This document shows, piece after piece, positions 7,912 through 16,637 of a DNA stretch of 64,000 nt (position 1 is the first letter of the stretch; every line of letters starts with the position of its first letter). A program made the position numbers and the translations under genes. The notes beneath the pieces are model-generated. The model had not been told where the DNA came from, made no database searches, and saw only the letters and a list, made by a program, of their open reading frames with translations. Where the stretch lies: NCBI GenBank assembly GCA_024304985.1, contig JAMWZC010000002.1, positions 372,001-436,000 on the forward strand, read 5' to 3'. The DNA comes from Paracoccaceae bacterium. Lineage in GTDB: Bacteria > Pseudomonadota > Alphaproteobacteria > Rhodobacterales > Rhodobacteraceae.

Positions 7912-8346
7912 ATGTCTGCAAAATTCATCGTCGGCTATGATGGGAGCGAGGCCTCTCGACGGGCGCTCGACTTTGCCGTGGGCCGGGTCAAGCTTCAGGG
8001 CGGCACGGTTGTTCTGGTCCATGTGCTGGAATGGTCGCCCTATTCGTTCCTGAGTCCAAGCGAACTGGAAGAACGCCACAAGCGTCGCACCGAGGAACTG
8101 GAGCGAGCCGAGAAAGCGCTGGTCGCACCTGTGCTTGAAAAGGTCCGCGCCGATGGCGTCGAGGCGGAAAGCAAGATCCGCTATGGCCATATCGCCGAGA
8201 CGATCTGCAAGATCGCCGAAGAAATGGGCGCAGTGCAGATCGTGATCGGACGCAACGGTCACACCCGACTTGGCAGCCGGATCTTCGGATCGGTGGCAGG
8301 TCATCTGGCGCAGGCAGCCCCGGTGCCCTGCACCATCGTTCCATGA
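7912..8346 (+). CDS. Universal stress protein (ATP-binding UspA-like)
   Basis: A 144-residue single-domain Usp, probably a cytosolic ATP-binding stress or signalling protein. It begins [16 protein letters not shown] and ends with the nucleotide-binding pattern G-x2-G-x9-G-S ([15 protein letters not shown]), followed by the PVPCTIVP strand typical of the family. The start at 7912 has an excellent AGGAGGGA site; a longer open frame upstream has none. It is 19 bp ahead of the symporter gene and almost certainly cotranscribed with it, so it may tune or be linked to that transporter. Confidence 0.93.
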   Translation: MSAKFIVGYDGSEASRRALDFAVGRVKLQGGTVVLVHVLEWSPYSFLSPSELEERHKRRTEELERAEKALVAPVLEKVRADGVEAESKIRYGHIAETICKIAEEMGAVQIVIGRNGHTRLGSRIFGSVAGHLAQAAPVPCTIVP

Positions 8347-8365
8347 GCAGCAACAGGAGAGACAG

Positions 8366-9919
8366 ATGACACGGAATGCAATTCCCGCGGCGTTTGCCGC
8401 GATGGCTGCGCTTGCGGCCCTGATCTTCTCGGGTGTGCCGGCTCGGGCGCAATCCATCGACGAGACCGTCAATCAGATTTTCGCAGATTCGACGGGTTGG
8501 TTTGTCAGTTTCATCTTCGCTTCCATCCCCGGCACCTCGATCGCATGGATCGTTCTTTGGCTGGTGGTCGCGGCGAGCGTTTTTACAGTCTATTTCGGGT
8601 TTATCCAGTTTCGTGTGATCGGACATTCTCTGGCGCTGGTCAGTGGCAAATACTCTGATCCCGATGACGCGGGCGAGGTCAGCCACTTTCAGGCGCTGGC
8701 TACGGCCCTGTCGGGGACCGTCGGTCTGGGCAATATCGCGGGTGTGGCGGTGGCGGTCAGCATCGGCGGCGCGGGCGCGACATTCTGGATGATCCTTGCG
8801 GGTCTTCTGGGAATGGCGTCCAAGTTCACGGAATGCACCTTGGGCGTGAAGTATCGCAACGAATACCCGGATGGGCGCGTGTCCGGTGGTCCGATGTATT
8901 ACCTGACCAAGGGCTTCGCCGAGCGCGGCTTGCCGGGCGGCAAGTTTCTGGCGGTTCTGTTCTCGATCTTCTGCGTGCTGGGCGCATTGGGCGGCGGGAA
9001 CATGTTTCAGGCCAATCAGGCGCACCAGCAGTTGACCGGTGTGTTCGGCGAATATCCCGGGTGGATCACGGGGATCGTCTTCGCGGGGATCGTCTTTGCG
9101 GTGATCGTGGGCGGGATCAAGTCCATCGCCCGCGTGACAGAGAAAGTCGTCCCCTTCATGGGCGTTCTTTATGTCGGCACGGCGCTTGTCATCATTCTGA
9201 TGAATGTGGACATGGTGGGTGCAGCGTTCGGCCAGATCTTCAACGGGGCTTTCACAGGCAACGGAATCGTGGGCGGTATGGTTGGTGCACTGATCCAGGG
9301 CTTTCGGCGTGCGGCCTTTTCCAACGAAGCGGGTGTCGGGTCCGCGGCCATCGCCCACTCGGCGGTCCGCACCAAGGAGCCGATTACCGAAGGTTTCGTG
9401 TCCCTGCTGGAGCCGTTCATCGACACAGTGGTGATCTGCACCATGACGGCGCTTGTGATCATCATCACAGGGCAGTTGGTGACCGATCCCGAAACCGGCC
9501 TTTATGTGATCAACGAGGCCGGGCAGGTGACGACGGCAACAGGCGCTTCGGGCGTGGGCCTGACCTCGGCTGCGTTCGAATCCACTTTCTCATGGTTCCC
9601 GTATATCCTTGTGGTTGCGGTGGTGCTGTTCGCCTTTTCGACGATGCTTAGCTGGTCCTACTATGGTCTGAAGGCGTGGACCTTCATGTTTGGTGAGGGG
9701 CAGGCTCAGGAACTGACCTTCAAGACCATCTTCTGCATCTTCATCGTGATCGGTGCGGCGGCCAGTCTTGGGCCAGTGATCGACTTCTCGGATGCGGCGA
9801 TCTTCGCCATGGCCGTCGTCAACATAGCGGGCCTCTATTTCCTGATGCCGATCGTGAAACGAGAGCTCGAAAGTTATTTGAGCCGTCTTCGGTCCGGCGA
9901 GATTAAACGTTTCAAATGA
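8366..9919 (+). CDS. Alanine/glycine:cation symporter family protein (AGCS)
   Basis: Inner-membrane sodium- or proton-coupled amino-acid symporter (AlsT/DagA family). The 517-residue product has the family core [16 protein letters not shown] near 115 and [22 protein letters not shown] after it, with about ten membrane segments. An N-terminal cleavable-looking hydrophobic stretch ends at ARAQ (near 30) before the first conserved helix, as in many alphaproteobacterial members. The start at 8366 has AGGAGAGA upstream and lies 19 bp after usp. The gene ends 34 bp before a strong bidirectional terminator. Confidence 0.93.
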   Translation: MTRNAIPAAFAAMAALAALIFSGVPARAQSIDETVNQIFADSTGWFVSFIFASIPGTSIAWIVLWLVVAASVFTVYFGFIQFRVIGHSLALVSGKYSDPDDAGEVSHFQALATALSGTVGLGNIAGVAVAVSIGGAGATFWMILAGLLGMASKFTECTLGVKYRNEYPDGRVSGGPMYYLTKGFAERGLPGGKFLAVLFSIFCVLGALGGGNMFQANQAHQQLTGVFGEYPGWITGIVFAGIVFAVIVGGIKSIARVTEKVVPFMGVLYVGTALVIILMNVDMVGAAFGQIFNGAFTGNGIVGGMVGALIQGFRRAAFSNEAGVGSAAIAHSAVRTKEPITEGFVSLLEPFIDTVVICTMTALVIIITGQLVTDPETGLYVINEAGQVTTATGASGVGLTSAAFESTFSWFPYILVVAVVLFAFSTMLSWSYYGLKAWTFMFGEGQAQELTFKTIFCIFIVIGAAASLGPVIDFSDAAIFAMAVVNIAGLYFLMPIVKRELESYLSRLRSGEIKRFK

Positions 9920-9953
9920 GCGTCCGTATATAACGCAGGTTCGGTCAAGAGTG

Positions 9954-9984
9954 GAAAAGGCCAGAGCATTGCTCTGGCCTTTTC
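9954..9984. terminator. Bidirectional intrinsic terminator
   Basis: AAAAGGCCAGAGC pairs perfectly with GCTCTGGCCTTTT around a 3-nt loop (ATT), giving A and T tracts on both sides. It separates the convergent AGCS and aminotransferase genes. Confidence 0.9.
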
Positions 9985-10010
9985 GTGGTTCTCGCGTTGG
10001 GTCGGACCGC

Positions 10011-11363
10011 TTAGGCGGCGGCGAAACCAGCGTCCAGTGCCGTGAGGATTGTATTCACCTCGGCTTCCGTGATGGTCAGGGGCGGCGACATCAGAATGTT
10101 GTGCGCGCCCAACCGCACCATCGCCCCTGCCTCGTAGGCGGTCTTGTGGATACGCTTCATGGTGGGCATATCCATCGGCGTCTTCTTCGCCCTGTCGCTG
10201 ACCAGCTCGATCCCGGTCATCAAACCGTGCCCGCCGCGCACATCGCCGATGATGTCGTGTTTCTGGGCCAGTTTCAGCACGCCTTCATAAAGCTGTGTTC
10301 CGCGCGGCCCTGCATTGGCAGCGGTGTTCAGGCGGATCGTTTCCGACAGGCAGGCGGTCACGGCTGCCGCGCCCACGGGATGCGCTGAATAGGTATAGCC
10401 GTGGAAGATCGCGCCTTCGCCGGTGGTGTCCTTCTCGAAGACATCTGCGATCTTCTGGTTCACCAGCGTGGCCCCAACCGGGAAATAACCCGAAGTGATG
10501 CCCTTGGCACAACTCATCATGTCGGGCTGCACGCCCCAATGGCGCGAACCGGACCAGTCGCCCGTGCGGCCAAACCCGGTGATGACCTCGTCCGAGATCA
10601 TCAGGATGCCGTGACGGTCGCAAATCTCACGCATCAGTTTCATGAAGCTTTCATGCGGCACGATCACGCCGCCTGCCCCTTGAATCGGTTCCATGATGAA
10701 AGCGGCGATGGTGTTGGCGCCCTGAAAGGCGATCTCGTCTTCCATTGCGGCCGCGATATTCTGGGCCAGCTTCGCGCCATCCGTCTCGTTGAACGGGTTG
10801 CGGTAGGTATAGGGGCTGGGCAAGTGGAAACATCCCGGCAACATCGGTTCGTAATTCAGGCGAAAGCGGTTGTTGCCATTGACCGAGGCGCCGCCGAAAT
10901 GCGTGCCGTGATAGCCTTTCTTGAGGCTGAGGAACTTGGTCCGCGTCGGTTCGCCCCGCAGGCGGTGATACTGGCGTGACAGCCGCAGGCAGGTTTCCAC
11001 GGAGTCCGACCCGCCCGAGGTGAAGAAGGCGCGCACCATCCCGTCGGCTTCAAAGAATTCGCGCACCATATAGGACGCCTCGATGGCAGCGGGGTTCGAC
11101 GTGCCGGCAAAGGCGGAATAATAGGGCAGGTCGTAGAGCTGCTTGGCGATGGCGTCCTTCACCACATTGTTGGAATAGCCAAGGTTCACGCACCACAAGC
11201 CCCCCACGGCATCCACGACCTTGTGACCGTCAAGGTCGATGATGTGCACGCCCTCTGCCCCTTTGATGATCGTGGGGGCATTGGCCTGAAGATCCCCCGG
11301 ATGGCCCATCGGATGCCACATGTGGCGGGCGTTGTTCTCTTTCAGGAAGTTGTCGTCTTTCAT
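10011..11363 (-). CDS. Class III aminotransferase (omega-amino acid/amine:pyruvate type)
   Basis: PLP enzyme that transfers a terminal amino group from an amine or omega-amino acid to a keto acid, probably pyruvate. The 450-residue product has the fold-type I landmarks FFTSGGSDSVE (near 115), Asp258 in SDEVITGFGRTG, and the PLP Lys287 in CAKGITSGYFPVG. The region around VGGLWCVNLGY resembles putrescine, taurine and beta-alanine pyruvate aminotransferases, so the substrate cannot be read from sequence. GGAGG lies 8 nt before the ATG. It follows the Pot-type ABC genes after an 82-bp gap that contains its own candidate promoter and palindrome. It therefore probably acts on the imported amine or a product of it. 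Confidence 0.88.
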   Translation of the reverse strand: MKDDNFLKENNARHMWHPMGHPGDLQANAPTIIKGAEGVHIIDLDGHKVVDAVGGLWCVNLGYSNNVVKDAIAKQLYDLPYYSAFAGTSNPAAIEASYMVREFFEADGMVRAFFTSGGSDSVETCLRLSRQYHRLRGEPTRTKFLSLKKGYHGTHFGGASVNGNNRFRLNYEPMLPGCFHLPSPYTYRNPFNETDGAKLAQNIAAAMEDEIAFQGANTIAAFIMEPIQGAGGVIVPHESFMKLMREICDRHGILMISDEVITGFGRTGDWSGSRHWGVQPDMMSCAKGITSGYFPVGATLVNQKIADVFEKDTTGEGAIFHGYTYSAHPVGAAAVTACLSETIRLNTAANAGPRGTQLYEGVLKLAQKHDIIGDVRGGHGLMTGIELVSDRAKKTPMDMPTMKRIHKTAYEAGAMVRLGAHNILMSPPLTITEAEVNTILTALDAGFAAA

Positions 11364-11391
11364 GGGGGAGCCTCCGAGTCGCGGGTGTGTC

Positions 11392-11432
11392 GAATTTGAT
11401 CAAATTCTGTCACTGCGCGCAGATACTGTCCA
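11392..11432 (-). promoter_or_regulatory. Candidate promoter with overlapping palindromic operator for the aminotransferase gene
   Basis: On the minus strand TGGACA (11432-11427) and CAGAAT (11409-11404) are 17 bp apart. The perfect 16-bp palindrome GAATTTGATCAAATTC (11392-11407) covers the -10 box, as expected for a repressor site. The TTGATC core recurs near 15522 and 16562 in the same locus. Confidence 0.5.
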
Positions 11433-11445
11433 GTGGCGCGTGATC

Positions 11446-12297
11446 TCAGGACTTGCGCTGAAAGGCGATCATCACCAGTGCCAGCAGGCTGGACCCCAGC
11501 ATCAACAGCAAGGACACCGCATTGAGCAGTGGTGTTGAGCCCAGTTTCAGCCGGTCGAACATGGCGATGGTCAGGGGTGAATCCGAACCGACAAGCATCA
11601 GGGTGGTGTTGAAATTCTCGAAACTCATCAAGAAGGACACGACGAAAGCACCGATCATCGCCGGGGCCAGATAGGGCAATGTGATCGTGCGCACGGCAGT
11701 CAGGTGGTTCGCGCCAAGATTCAACGCAGCCTCCTCCAGCGTGCGGTCAAACTTTTGCAGGCGCGCGGCGATAACCAATGTGGCGATGGTCGTGACGAAT
11801 GAAAACTGCCCAAGGATCACCAGCACCAGACCGGGTCTCAGCGCCTGAATGTCGAATTCGGCCGCGTCCCATGCCGCATTTGCCAGCGTGCTGGAAAAGA
11901 CAAGGATCGAGATGCCCAGAACGATGCCCGGGATCACCAGCGGCAGCAGCATCAGCACGTAAAGCAACCCTCGCCCCCGGAACTGATACCGGTTGAAGAG
12001 AAACGCATTGGTCGTGCCCACCGCAACCGACAAAGCCGATACCGCCAGACCGATGATGACGGACGTGCCGATGGCGCGCAGGATCGGGCCTTCGTGAAAG
12101 ACACCGATCATCGGACGCTCGGACCCGAAGAACCAGTCAAGGGTGAAGCCCTCCCATGGCAGGGACGGGAACTGGCTGTCGTTGAAAGCGAAGACCGCCA
12201 CCACCGTCAAGGGCAGCGCCAGATAGATGAAGAACAGCGCAACATAGGCCCCATAGGCGATGCGGATCAGCGGGTTCTGCGGGATTGTCGGGATCAT
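11446..12297 (-). CDS. ABC transporter permease, PotC-like
   Basis: Second inner-membrane subunit of a polyamine/opine/iron-type ABC importer (binding-protein-dependent permease family). The 283-residue product has six hydrophobic segments and the EAA loop EEAALNLGANHLTAVRTI around 190, which docks the ATPase. AAGGAAGGTGG precedes the ATG. It lies 13 bp after the first permease gene in the order D-A-B-C, as in potABCD-like loci. The actual substrate is unknown; an amine is suggested by the aminotransferase downstream. Confidence 0.9.
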   Translation of the reverse strand: MIPTIPQNPLIRIAYGAYVALFFIYLALPLTVVAVFAFNDSQFPSLPWEGFTLDWFFGSERPMIGVFHEGPILRAIGTSVIIGLAVSALSVAVGTTNAFLFNRYQFRGRGLLYVLMLLPLVIPGIVLGISILVFSSTLANAAWDAAEFDIQALRPGLVLVILGQFSFVTTIATLVIAARLQKFDRTLEEAALNLGANHLTAVRTITLPYLAPAMIGAFVVSFLMSFENFNTTLMLVGSDSPLTIAMFDRLKLGSTPLLNAVSLLLMLGSSLLALVMIAFQRKS

Positions 12298-12310
12298 TCT
12301 GCCACCTTCC

Positions 12311-13168
12311 TTACCCCATTGTCTTTTCCAGGGTCTGTCCGGTCAGGCGCAGCACGGCCCAGACGATCAGCGATGACAGGATCAGAAGCATGAAACCGAA
12401 AGCGGCACCCAGCTCCCAGTTGAAGCGGACGATGAACTGCGAATAGATCATCTGCGTGAACCACAAGCTGTCCTTGCCGCCCAGCATGGTAGGGGTCAGG
12501 TAATTGCCCAAGGACAGCATGAAGACCACGATACTGCCCGAGACGATCCCCGGCATGGCATGGGGAATGACGATTTCGCGCAGGATGCTGGGGCCGGACC
12601 CGCCCAGATCATAGCCCGCCTCGATCACGGCATCGTCCAGACTGTCCAGCGTCGTGACAAGTGGCACGACCATGAACAGCATCGAGGTATAGACCAGCCC
12701 CACCATCATCGCGGCGTCGTTATACAGCATTTCGACCGGCCCCGCCGCCAGCCCCGCCCATTGCAACAAGCCCGAGATGACGCCGCTTTCCCGCAGCAGG
12801 ATCATCCAGCCAAAGGTGCGGACCAATTCTGACACCCAGAACGGCACCAGACACATCAGGAACAGCACGGAGCGCGCGCGCCCCCGTGCCATCTTGGCGA
12901 TGTAGTAGGACACCGGAAAGGCGATCAGCAAAGTCAGAACAGTCGCAAGGATCGACATCATCGCGGTGCGCGCGAAGGTCACCATGTAAAGCGGCTCGGT
13001 CAGGATCGTCGTGTAGTTTGCAAGGCCGGTTTCATACTGCCGCACGCCGACACGTTCACGTAGCGACAGCAGGAACAGGTCGATATGCGGGATGATGATC
13101 AGCAGCGACAGCCAGAGCAAGAGCGGCGTGAGCAACAGGATCAGCCCGAGTTTCTGTCCCGCGCGCAT
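12311..13168 (-). CDS. ABC transporter permease, PotB-like
   Basis: First inner-membrane subunit of the Pot-type importer, 285 residues. After an N-terminal helix (LGLILLLTPLLLWLSLLIII) it has five more membrane segments. The EAA-type loop is DAVIEAGYDLGGSGPSIL near 190, a good match to the PotB/HisM permease motif. The gene starts 3 bp after the ATPase stop codon, so translation is coupled. It pairs with the PotC-like subunit to form the heterodimeric channel. Confidence 0.9.
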   Translation of the reverse strand: MRAGQKLGLILLLTPLLLWLSLLIIIPHIDLFLLSLRERVGVRQYETGLANYTTILTEPLYMVTFARTAMMSILATVLTLLIAFPVSYYIAKMARGRARSVLFLMCLVPFWVSELVRTFGWMILLRESGVISGLLQWAGLAAGPVEMLYNDAAMMVGLVYTSMLFMVVPLVTTLDSLDDAVIEAGYDLGGSGPSILREIVIPHAMPGIVSGSIVVFMLSLGNYLTPTMLGGKDSLWFTQMIYSQFIVRFNWELGAAFGFMLLILSSLIVWAVLRLTGQTLEKTMG

Positions 13169-13171
13169 CGC

Positions 13172-14278
13172 CTATGGCCTCGCCACAGCAAAGGCGTTGC
13201 CCTGATCCCCGGACCAGCCGATATGCACACCCGCGCCGCGTGTCAGATGGGCGAATTCGCCTGATTGCGGCAGGGCCACTTCGATCTCGGCCCCTGTGGC
13301 ATCCATCACGATCACGCGGCTGGCTGCCCCGTTGAACAGGATCGTCGCGACATGGCCACTGATCTGGGTGTCGAAATGGGACAACTGCGCGGAATCCTCG
13401 GCCAGCCGGATCGCCTCGGGGCGGACAAAGACCTCGGCCCGGTCTCCGACAGGCAACTTACGGCCGGGGCTGATGGCCCGCAGGATCAGGCCGCCGTCTG
13501 TCTTCACCTCAAGGGCCTCTCCCTCGGCCCGGGTCACGCGGCCCTGCCAGCGGTTGGCATCGCCCACGAAGCCTGCCACGAAGGCGGTCTGGGGGCGGTA
13601 GTAAAGGTCACGCGCCGTGCCCATCTGCTCGAACCGGCCCGCATTCATTACGGCGATCCTGTCAGACATGACAAGGGCCTCGGACTGGTCATGGGTGATG
13701 TAGACAAAGGTGGTATCAAAGGCCGCCTGCAGCGCCTTCAACTCGACCTTCATATGTTCACGCAGCTTCAGGTCCAGTGCGCCCAAAGGTTCGTCCAGCA
13801 GCAGCACGTCAGGTTCCAGCACCATGCAGCGGGCAATGGCGACGCGCTGTTTTTGCCCTCCCGACAACTCATCCACCTGCCGCGCACCGATACCGGGCAA
13901 GCCGATCCGATCAAGTGCTTCGTCCACCTTGCGGGCAATCTCGGCCTTGGCCATGCCCTTGCGGCGCAGGCCATAACCGATGTTGTCGGCGATGTTCATC
14001 ATCGGGAACAGGGCCAGATGCTGAAACACCATGTTCACCGGGCGCTTGTTAGGCGGCACGTCCAGAACGGAGCGTCCCTTGATCCGGATATCGCCGCTGC
14101 TGGGTTCAAGAAAACCTGCGATCATCCGCATGATCGTGGTCTTGCCACAACCTGAGGGTCCAAGGATCGAAAAGAACGAGCCCGCAGGCACGGTGAAGGA
14201 CACGTTATCCACCGCCGTTGCAGACCCGAAGCGTTTTGTCAGCGCATCACATTCCAGATCGGGCATCGGCGTGGTCAT
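13172..14278 (-). CDS. ABC transporter ATP-binding protein, PotA-like
   Basis: ATPase of the Pot-type importer, 368 residues. The N-terminal ABC domain has Walker A GPSGCGKTT (near 40), signature LSGGQKQR, Walker B VLLLDEPLGALD and H-loop THDQSEAL. Residues from about 240 form the C-terminal TOBE-type regulatory domain usual for PotA/FbpC/UgpC proteins. An alternative start lies 4 codons in. Upstream, between it and the receptor gene, is a hairpin (14313-14341) that should reduce ATPase and permease transcripts relative to receptor. Confidence 0.92.
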   Translation of the reverse strand: MTTPMPDLECDALTKRFGSATAVDNVSFTVPAGSFFSILGPSGCGKTTIMRMIAGFLEPSSGDIRIKGRSVLDVPPNKRPVNMVFQHLALFPMMNIADNIGYGLRRKGMAKAEIARKVDEALDRIGLPGIGARQVDELSGGQKQRVAIARCMVLEPDVLLLDEPLGALDLKLREHMKVELKALQAAFDTTFVYITHDQSEALVMSDRIAVMNAGRFEQMGTARDLYYRPQTAFVAGFVGDANRWQGRVTRAEGEALEVKTDGGLILRAISPGRKLPVGDRAEVFVRPEAIRLAEDSAQLSHFDTQISGHVATILFNGAASRVIVMDATGAEIEVALPQSGEFAHLTRGAGVHIGWSGDQGNAFAVARP

Positions 14279-14312
14279 GCAAGGCTTTCCAGGCTTCTCG
14301 GTTCAAAAGCAA

Positions 14313-14341
14313 AGGCGGCACCTGCACAGCGCAGGTGCCGC
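14313..14341 (-). terminator. Intra-operon hairpin (attenuator) after the receptor gene
   Basis: GGCGGCACCTGC pairs over 12 bp with GCAGGTGCCGCC around a 5-nt loop. On the minus strand it is followed by a broken T tract (TTTGCTTTT). Placed between receptor and ATPase genes, it probably stabilises or partly terminates the receptor transcript. Confidence 0.75.
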
Positions 14342-14357
14342 CCGTTGTGTCAGTGGG

Positions 14358-15428
14358 TCAGCGCGCGGCCTGCACGCGGTCGAGCACGGCACCTTCCAGC
14401 GCCTCAAGACCTGCGGGAACCGGCGGATACCACTTGATATTGTCGACGGCTTCCTGCGGGAAGCTGGCCTGATACTTGGCTTTCAGCGCATCCGAGACGA
14501 ATTCATCCGCGCCTTTCGAGGCGGTGAAGTTGCCAGCGGATTCGGTGATCATCGCCGCGATTTCCGGCTTCATCACGAAGTTGATCCAGGCATAAGCGGC
14601 GTCATCCGCCTGACCCTTGGCAGGGATCACGAAAGTGTCGATCCAGCCCAGCGCACCAGAGGTGGGCGCTACGAAGGTCACATCGGGGTTGTCCTCGTTC
14701 AGCTTCCAGCCGCCGGTATCCCATGCCATCGCGGCCACAACCTCGCCCGAGCGGACCAGACCCATCAGCTCATCGCCGCCGGACCAGTAGGTCTTGACGT
14801 TGGGCTTGCAGGCGATCAGCGCCTCTTCGACCTTGGACAGGATCTCGGTATAGGCGGCCTCGTCGGCATAGGCGGCGAAGGGGTCCATCCCCATCGAGAA
14901 TGCAAAGCCGATCAGCGTGGGACGGCGCATCCGGTAGGACACCTTGCCCGCGACGGCATCACTGCAAAGATCTGTGTAATCCTTGACATCGGCAGCCTGC
15001 GCCGTGTTCAGCACCAGACCATCAGTGCCCCAGACATGCGGGACGCCGTAAACATCGCCTCCGACTGTGGTATTGGCCTTGGTCGCTTCCAGCATCGAGG
15101 GGATGAACAGAGCGGCGTCGATCTTGGACAGATCCATCGGCTTGTAGATGCCAAACTCCTCCTGCGGGCCGGCGATGCGGTCCTGGCTGGGTTGGGCCAG
15201 ATCGAACCCGCCGCCACCGGTTGCGCGCAACTTGGCGATCATTTCCTCATTGTTCGATGTGGTCACTTCGACAGTGTGGCCAGTTTCGGCCTCGAACATC
15301 TCGATGACATTCTCGGGGGCGTAGCCGCCCCATGTCAGCAGGCGCAGCGTATCGGCACTGGCAGGTGCGGCCAAGCCAAGGGCCAGCGCCGACGCGGTAA
15401 GTTTCAACGTAAAGGCAGAGGTTTTCAT
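14358..15428 (-). CDS. ABC transporter substrate-binding protein, PotD-like
   Basis: Periplasmic receptor of the Pot-type importer, 356 residues from the chosen start. It has a Sec signal (MKTSAFTLKLTASALALGLA, ending near ASA) and then DTLRLLTWGGYAPENVIEMFEAE, typical of the PotD/spermidine-putrescine-binding family. Later features are SYRMRRPTLIGFAFSMGMDPFAAY and AMAWDTGGWKLNED. The start at 15428 replaces a 34-codon upstream extension that lacks a ribosome binding site. It is the first gene of the leftward operon. Upstream AT-rich DNA (about 15520-15550) carries TTGATCA-type half sites. The ligand is likely an amine or amino acid derivative but is not identified. Confidence 0.88.
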   Translation of the reverse strand: MKTSAFTLKLTASALALGLAAPASADTLRLLTWGGYAPENVIEMFEAETGHTVEVTTSNNEEMIAKLRATGGGGFDLAQPSQDRIAGPQEEFGIYKPMDLSKIDAALFIPSMLEATKANTTVGGDVYGVPHVWGTDGLVLNTAQAADVKDYTDLCSDAVAGKVSYRMRRPTLIGFAFSMGMDPFAAYADEAAYTEILSKVEEALIACKPNVKTYWSGGDELMGLVRSGEVVAAMAWDTGGWKLNEDNPDVTFVAPTSGALGWIDTFVIPAKGQADDAAYAWINFVMKPEIAAMITESAGNFTASKGADEFVSDALKAKYQASFPQEAVDNIKWYPPVPAGLEALEGAVLDRVQAAR

Positions 15429-15586
15429 GATGTATCCCTGTGTTGGAGAACGGATGTACCGACGGCGACCAATCACACCAGTGAAACAGTTTTGCGAAAC
15501 CAAGCCCGCTGTCTGTTCCTTTTTGATCATTTGATAAAATCAAGATATTCGCTTGGGTCCAAAGTCAACATTTTCGCGCATCGCCC

Positions 15587-16459
15587 TCATGTGAACTTGC
15601 GGAACAGGCGGGTGCGGTCGAACATCCCCTCAAGATCCTGCATCCGGGCGCGGGTGCTGTTCCAGGTGCGTTCCTGCACCTCGGCGACCAGCGCCTCGGC
15701 CATCAGCATCAGGGTCACCAGACTGTCCCACGCGCTGGGCACGACGATCCGGCCGCAGAAGGTGCAGTCGGCAAACTCATGCACGGGAGAGCGCCACTGA
15801 TCCGTGAGCAGGATGATCCGCGCGCCCCTGTCACGGGCCAGTTCCGCCAGTTTCAGCGTGCTGTTCTCATATCGGCGGACATCGAAAATCACGACGACAT
15901 CGCCTGCCCTGAGGTCAAGGAGGTCATGGGCCCATGTGCTTGACATCGCATGGACATGGGTCACGCCCGCGCGCAAGACCTGCATGTGCAGGAACAGATA
16001 TTCGGCAAGAGCATGCGTAATCCGCCCGCCTGCGACAAAAACCCTGCGGTCCGGATCGGCCAGCAGGACGCAGGCCCGCTCGAAGGTATCAAGGTCGATC
16101 TGGGTCAGGCTCTGGTGGATATTTCCGATCACCGCATCCGTAAAACGATTGAGGATATGGCCCTCGGGGGCGGAATGCACCCATGTGTCTCGTTTCGTGA
16201 TCGGGTCGGAAATGCGCGCCTCAAGTTCGCCTCGCAGGGCGGACTGGAATTCGGGAAAACCGGAAAACCCAAGTTTCTGCACCATCCGCACGACTGTCGG
16301 GGTCGACACATCCGCCGCCTTGGCCAGATGCGTGATCGAGGCAAGACCGGTCACAGGATAGTTCTGCAGCAAGGTATCGGCCAGTTGCCGCTCGGCCCGC
16401 GTCAGCGTGTCGAAGGCCGTTTGCAGCCGTTCGGCGATGGTCTGGCTTTCATCGGTCAA
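15587..16459 (-). CDS. RpiR/MurR-type transcriptional regulator
   Basis: Dimeric DNA-binding regulator with an N-terminal HTH (about 20-75, with ITHLAKAADVSTPTVVRMVQKLGFSGFPEF) and a C-terminal SIS domain (about 115-260). SIS domains usually bind phosphosugars, although RpiR members also control amino-acid and amine genes. It lies between the receptor gene (same strand) and the divergent TRAP operon, so it is the obvious local regulator of both arms. The TTG start at 16459 is preferred because AAAAAGGAT lies upstream. A GTG at 16492 would add 11 residues but has no binding site. The start remains uncertain; the family is clear. Confidence 0.85.
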   Translation of the reverse strand: MTDESQTIAERLQTAFDTLTRAERQLADTLLQNYPVTGLASITHLAKAADVSTPTVVRMVQKLGFSGFPEFQSALRGELEARISDPITKRDTWVHSAPEGHILNRFTDAVIGNIHQSLTQIDLDTFERACVLLADPDRRVFVAGGRITHALAEYLFLHMQVLRAGVTHVHAMSSTWAHDLLDLRAGDVVVIFDVRRYENSTLKLAELARDRGARIILLTDQWRSPVHEFADCTFCGRIVVPSAWDSLVTLMLMAEALVAEVQERTWNSTRARMQDLEGMFDRTRLFRKFT

Positions 16460-16506
16460 GGCTTGGCGATCCTTTTTGTTCAATATATGCACAGAACGAT
16501 TCGGGG

Positions 16507-16567
16507 TGAAGAAAATCTTTCAGAAACATCGTTGACAGGTCGGGGGGGCTTGGATCACGCTTGATCC
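16507..16567. promoter_or_regulatory. Candidate operators between regulator and TRAP operon
   Basis: Two inverted repeats lie in the divergent gap. GAAAATCTTTC (16511-16521) is flanked by TGAA and CAGAAAC. GGATCACGCTTGATCC (16552-16567) has 6-bp arms and a 4-bp spacer. Either could be an RpiR binding site. Confidence 0.4.
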
Positions 16568-16637
16568 ATAGGGGGCCTGCCATGCTGTTTTTGCCGGATC
16601 AACCAGATGTCACGAACCGCGCCGTCAGGCAGGCGTC

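Noticed and set aside
7680-7928. Cysteine-rich 82-codon minus-strand frame in the SulP-usp gap
   Set aside because: It has paired Cys residues, but no convincing ribosome binding site. It overlaps the usp start and both palindromic sites, and its composition looks like chance.
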